Below are positions 61,911 to 64,000 of a stretch of DNA of 64,000 bases, in pieces. The position numbers and the translations under genes were made by a program. Below the pieces are notes generated by a model. It did not search any database, had not been told where the DNA came from, and saw only the letters and a program-made list of their open reading frames with translations. Each line of letters opens with the position of its first letter. Position 1 is the first letter of the stretch. Location: positions 124,001 through 188,000 of the forward strand of contig NW_024470390.1 of assembly GCF_900496995.4 (NCBI RefSeq). Reading direction: 5' to 3'. The DNA is from Aquila chrysaetos chrysaetos. Taxonomy: Eukaryota > Chordata > Aves > Accipitriformes > Accipitridae.

Positions 61911-62860
61911 CCCAACTCTCCTCACACAACGGCCTTACAGCACCGACAACTTAAGATCGCCAGAACTCTCGCACCCCCTCCCTCGCCCCGCCCACTCTCA
62001 AACAGCCCGAAGTTTGTCTTTCCCGGACCCCCACCCTCGTCGCCCCCGCCCAGCCTCATCTCCAACCAGACCCTCACAATCTCCCCCAGCCACAACCCCC
62101 ACACCCACAACACCACCGAAGCACCGATCATCAGGCGCCCGCAAAAAGAAGTACCGCAGGAAGTCCCCGACGCGACCCTCCCCCCGATCTTCCGTCTCAA
62201 TAAATGGTGCCCGGCATCCTGCTTCCAGCCAGCCCTGGCTTCTCTTGTGAACGCCCAGCGGGGGCCGTGAAAGCCCTCCATTGCCGGTTGGGGGGGACGG
62301 GACGTGGCCGGTGGCCAAACCACGAGGCGGGGAACGGGGGCGGGAGGGGGACCCCAGACCTGTCGCTGAACACCCACGGGGGGAAAAAAAAAAAAAAAAC
62401 GCCGTTTTTTTGGGATCATACCCTTTCGCGCTCCGGCACCCCGCTGGCCCGTCGTTGGCGGCGTGCCGGCAGCTAGTCCACCCTCCGTATCCGGTTTGCC
62501 CCCCTCAATCTCTTGCGGCGCGATCCGCATCTGGTTCTGGCTAATTGGTGCCAGAGCCTGGAAGGGCCCGAACCGCGGGGGGGTGCCGCGCTGAGCCTTT
62601 GCCGGGAGAAGCCTGAATCCCCGCTTTGGGGCGACTGCCAAGAAGATCCGGCGGGGCAAAACCGCCGCTGCCCGGGCGAATCTGGGGGTGACTCATCCCA
62701 GCGGGTGACTGGGGGCTTGCGGCTGGGGGAACCCCCACCCTGTGGGTGATGTGGGGCCCAGGGCTTCTTGTGGGGGGGGGGGGGGGGTGGCATTGGGGGG
62801 CTGGGGGGCCCCCCCCGGCTTTTTTGGGCCCCCCCCTAGCTTTTTGGGGACCCGCTGTTC
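61911..62860. other. GC-rich stretch, no gene recognised
   Basis: Mammalian synteny would place SLC8A2 beyond KPTN, but no match to it was seen. The open frames on both strands lack recognisable motifs. An A-run lies near 62384-62399 and a G-run near 62773-62787. Confidence 0.5.
62199..62204 (+). terminator. AATAAA hexamer, possible KPTN poly(A) signal
   Basis: The only clear plus-strand hexamer noted after the last KPTN-like segment, about 500 bases downstream. The assignment is tentative. Confidence 0.35.
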
Positions 62861-62894
62861 TTTGGGCAGGTGTGGCTGGGGGGGATCCCCAGCT

Positions 62895-63245
62895 TCGTGG
62901 GTGGGTGTGACCAGAGGACCCCCCCCACCCTTGCTCCTTGGGGTCCCCCTCCACGCTGGGTTTGCGTGACTGGGGGACCCCCAGCTCCTTGGGGACCCCC
63001 CCCCCCCAGTGGGTGTGGGTGACTGAGGGGACCCCCAGCTCCTTGGGGGGGACCCCCCCCCCCAGTGGGTGTGAGTGACCCGGGGGGGCCCCCCCCCCAG
63101 TGGGTGTATGAGACCAGGGGGGACCCCCCCAACTGGTGCGGGTGAACTAAGAGGGGACCAAACCCCCGTTTTCCTTGGGGGACCCCCAAACGAAGGTGTC
63201 GTGTGGGTGCCACGAGGGGGGGCCCCCCCATCTCCCTGCCGCAGG
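62895..63245. repeat. G/C-run minisatellite, about 55-base unit
   Basis: Units start with GTGGGTGTG-GTGAC and are followed by G- and C-runs. They begin at about 62901, 62955, 63009, 63065 and 63100, with degenerate copies after that. Both strands show open frames that are artefacts. Confidence 0.8.
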
Positions 63246-63665
63246 GAATGTCCTAACTAAAACAAGCCCGGGGGGTTGGGGACCTACCGGCTGAATGGTA
63301 AAACTGAGCACGGGCCGGGGGGGGGGGTTGGAGGGGGGAGGTTGGTATCCAACCGGGGGGGATACTAAGGGGGTTGCCGGGGGCGGGCACCGGGCAGCTA
63401 AAGCGATGCTGGTTGTAGCTGTCGCTCCCCCGGTGCTACGGCGGGGGTGGGGGGGGACGGCCCGGGGTCGGGTCCCGGGGGTCCCCGTCTAAAAATGGCG
63501 GGGTGCGGGGAGGAATGCGGGTGGTTGGGGGGAATTGGGGTAAGCGGGAGAGGGGGCGCGTTAGGGGTTACGGGTGTGGGATGGGTGTGGGTGGTTCGGG
63601 GGTTTTTGGTGGACTTGTTGGTTGCTGGTGTTAAGCTAGTGGTTTGGTTCTGTGTTGTGGGTTTG
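63246..63665. other. G-rich low-complexity stretch
   Basis: Long G-runs with little C and no gene. It grades into GT-rich sequence before the composition change at about 63670. Confidence 0.6.
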
Positions 63666-63669
63666 TTTT

Positions 63670-64000
63670 AATCTTTAGTACTCCACTCATCCCCGTCACT
63701 TGAGGGGCGCTCGGGGAGCTGTCACATTATGGTCAGTTTAACTTCTTTTGGTCTATTTTCTGTTAACAGGGTGTAGGATACAGAAATTCTTTGTTTTAAG
63801 CGTTTTTTTGGGCTGATTCATGTTTTGTTGAAACAGAGTAGGCATGTCTATTTCTTTATAAGAGTTTTATCTTTTTTCCTCTTTTAATATTACAACTGCT
63901 TATTGCATTTCTCTTGTCCTGTCTTTTTACTATCGGATTGCTGATACCCCTTATACAAATAACCACTTATTTCTTGTTCTTAACAATCAAATCAATTCTT
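63670..64000. other. AT-rich end of the window
   Basis: Composition changes sharply from G-rich to AT-rich within a few tens of bases. No gene was recognised in the 330 bases available. Confidence 0.6.

Noticed and set aside
62199-62560. AATAAA followed about 340 bases later by TGGTGCCAGAGCC, resembling a retroviral poly(A) signal and primer-binding site
   Set aside because: No paired long terminal repeat, no CA end before the supposed primer site and no retroviral coding similarity nearby.

Overview
This is a vertebrate nuclear window, most probably from a bird: short introns, dense CpG islands, long G/C homopolymers and G-rich minisatellites on the right, and no mammalian-type SINEs. No bacterial, organellar, CRISPR or rRNA features are present. 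By homology and splice-site reading I find four protein-coding genes. Apart from the inserted ZBED-like gene they keep the mammalian gene order of human 19q13.33 (BICRA - ZNF541 - NAPA - KPTN).

Layout. 1-16.6 kb is AT-richer non-coding DNA, probably intron or flank of a minus-strand gene. A CpG island at 16.66-17.96 kb holds a strong minus-strand splice donor and is a candidate first exon of BICRA, by synteny only. 18.9-21.6 kb holds a CCAAT-containing element, a strand-skewed C-rich block and the ZNF541 CpG-island promoter. ZNF541 occupies 22.46-38.05 kb on the plus strand in 15 coding exons, with zinc fingers, an ELM2 and a SANT domain. A two-exon domesticated hAT transposase of the ZBED type lies on the minus strand at 40.94-43.35 kb. 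NAPA (alpha-SNAP) lies at 45.34-55.60 kb in 11 exons. KPTN (kaptin) lies at 56.17 to about 61.7 kb, with recognisable exons but many reading-frame breaks. From 61.75 kb on there is GC-rich low-complexity sequence, and the last 330 bases turn abruptly AT-rich.

Function. The genes do not form one pathway. ZNF541 is a meiotic chromatin co-regulator in mammals, NAPA recycles SNAREs with NSF, KPTN belongs to the KICSTOR complex of mTORC1 control, and the ZBED-like protein is probably a DNA-binding protein derived from a transposase. They are grouped by old synteny.

Most notable points: (1) indels against conserved coding sequence in three adjacent genes (ZNF541 last exon +1, NAPA exon 6 +4 and exon 8 +2, KPTN many), which suggests consensus-sequence error in GC-rich DNA but must be tested as real decay; (2) a polypyrimidine tract of about 1.75 kb inside KPTN; (3) G-rich minisatellites just after exon 1 of both NAPA and KPTN; (4) an intron-bearing hAT-derived gene whose catalytic acidic residues look exchanged; (5) a long imperfect hairpin in a ZNF541 intron.
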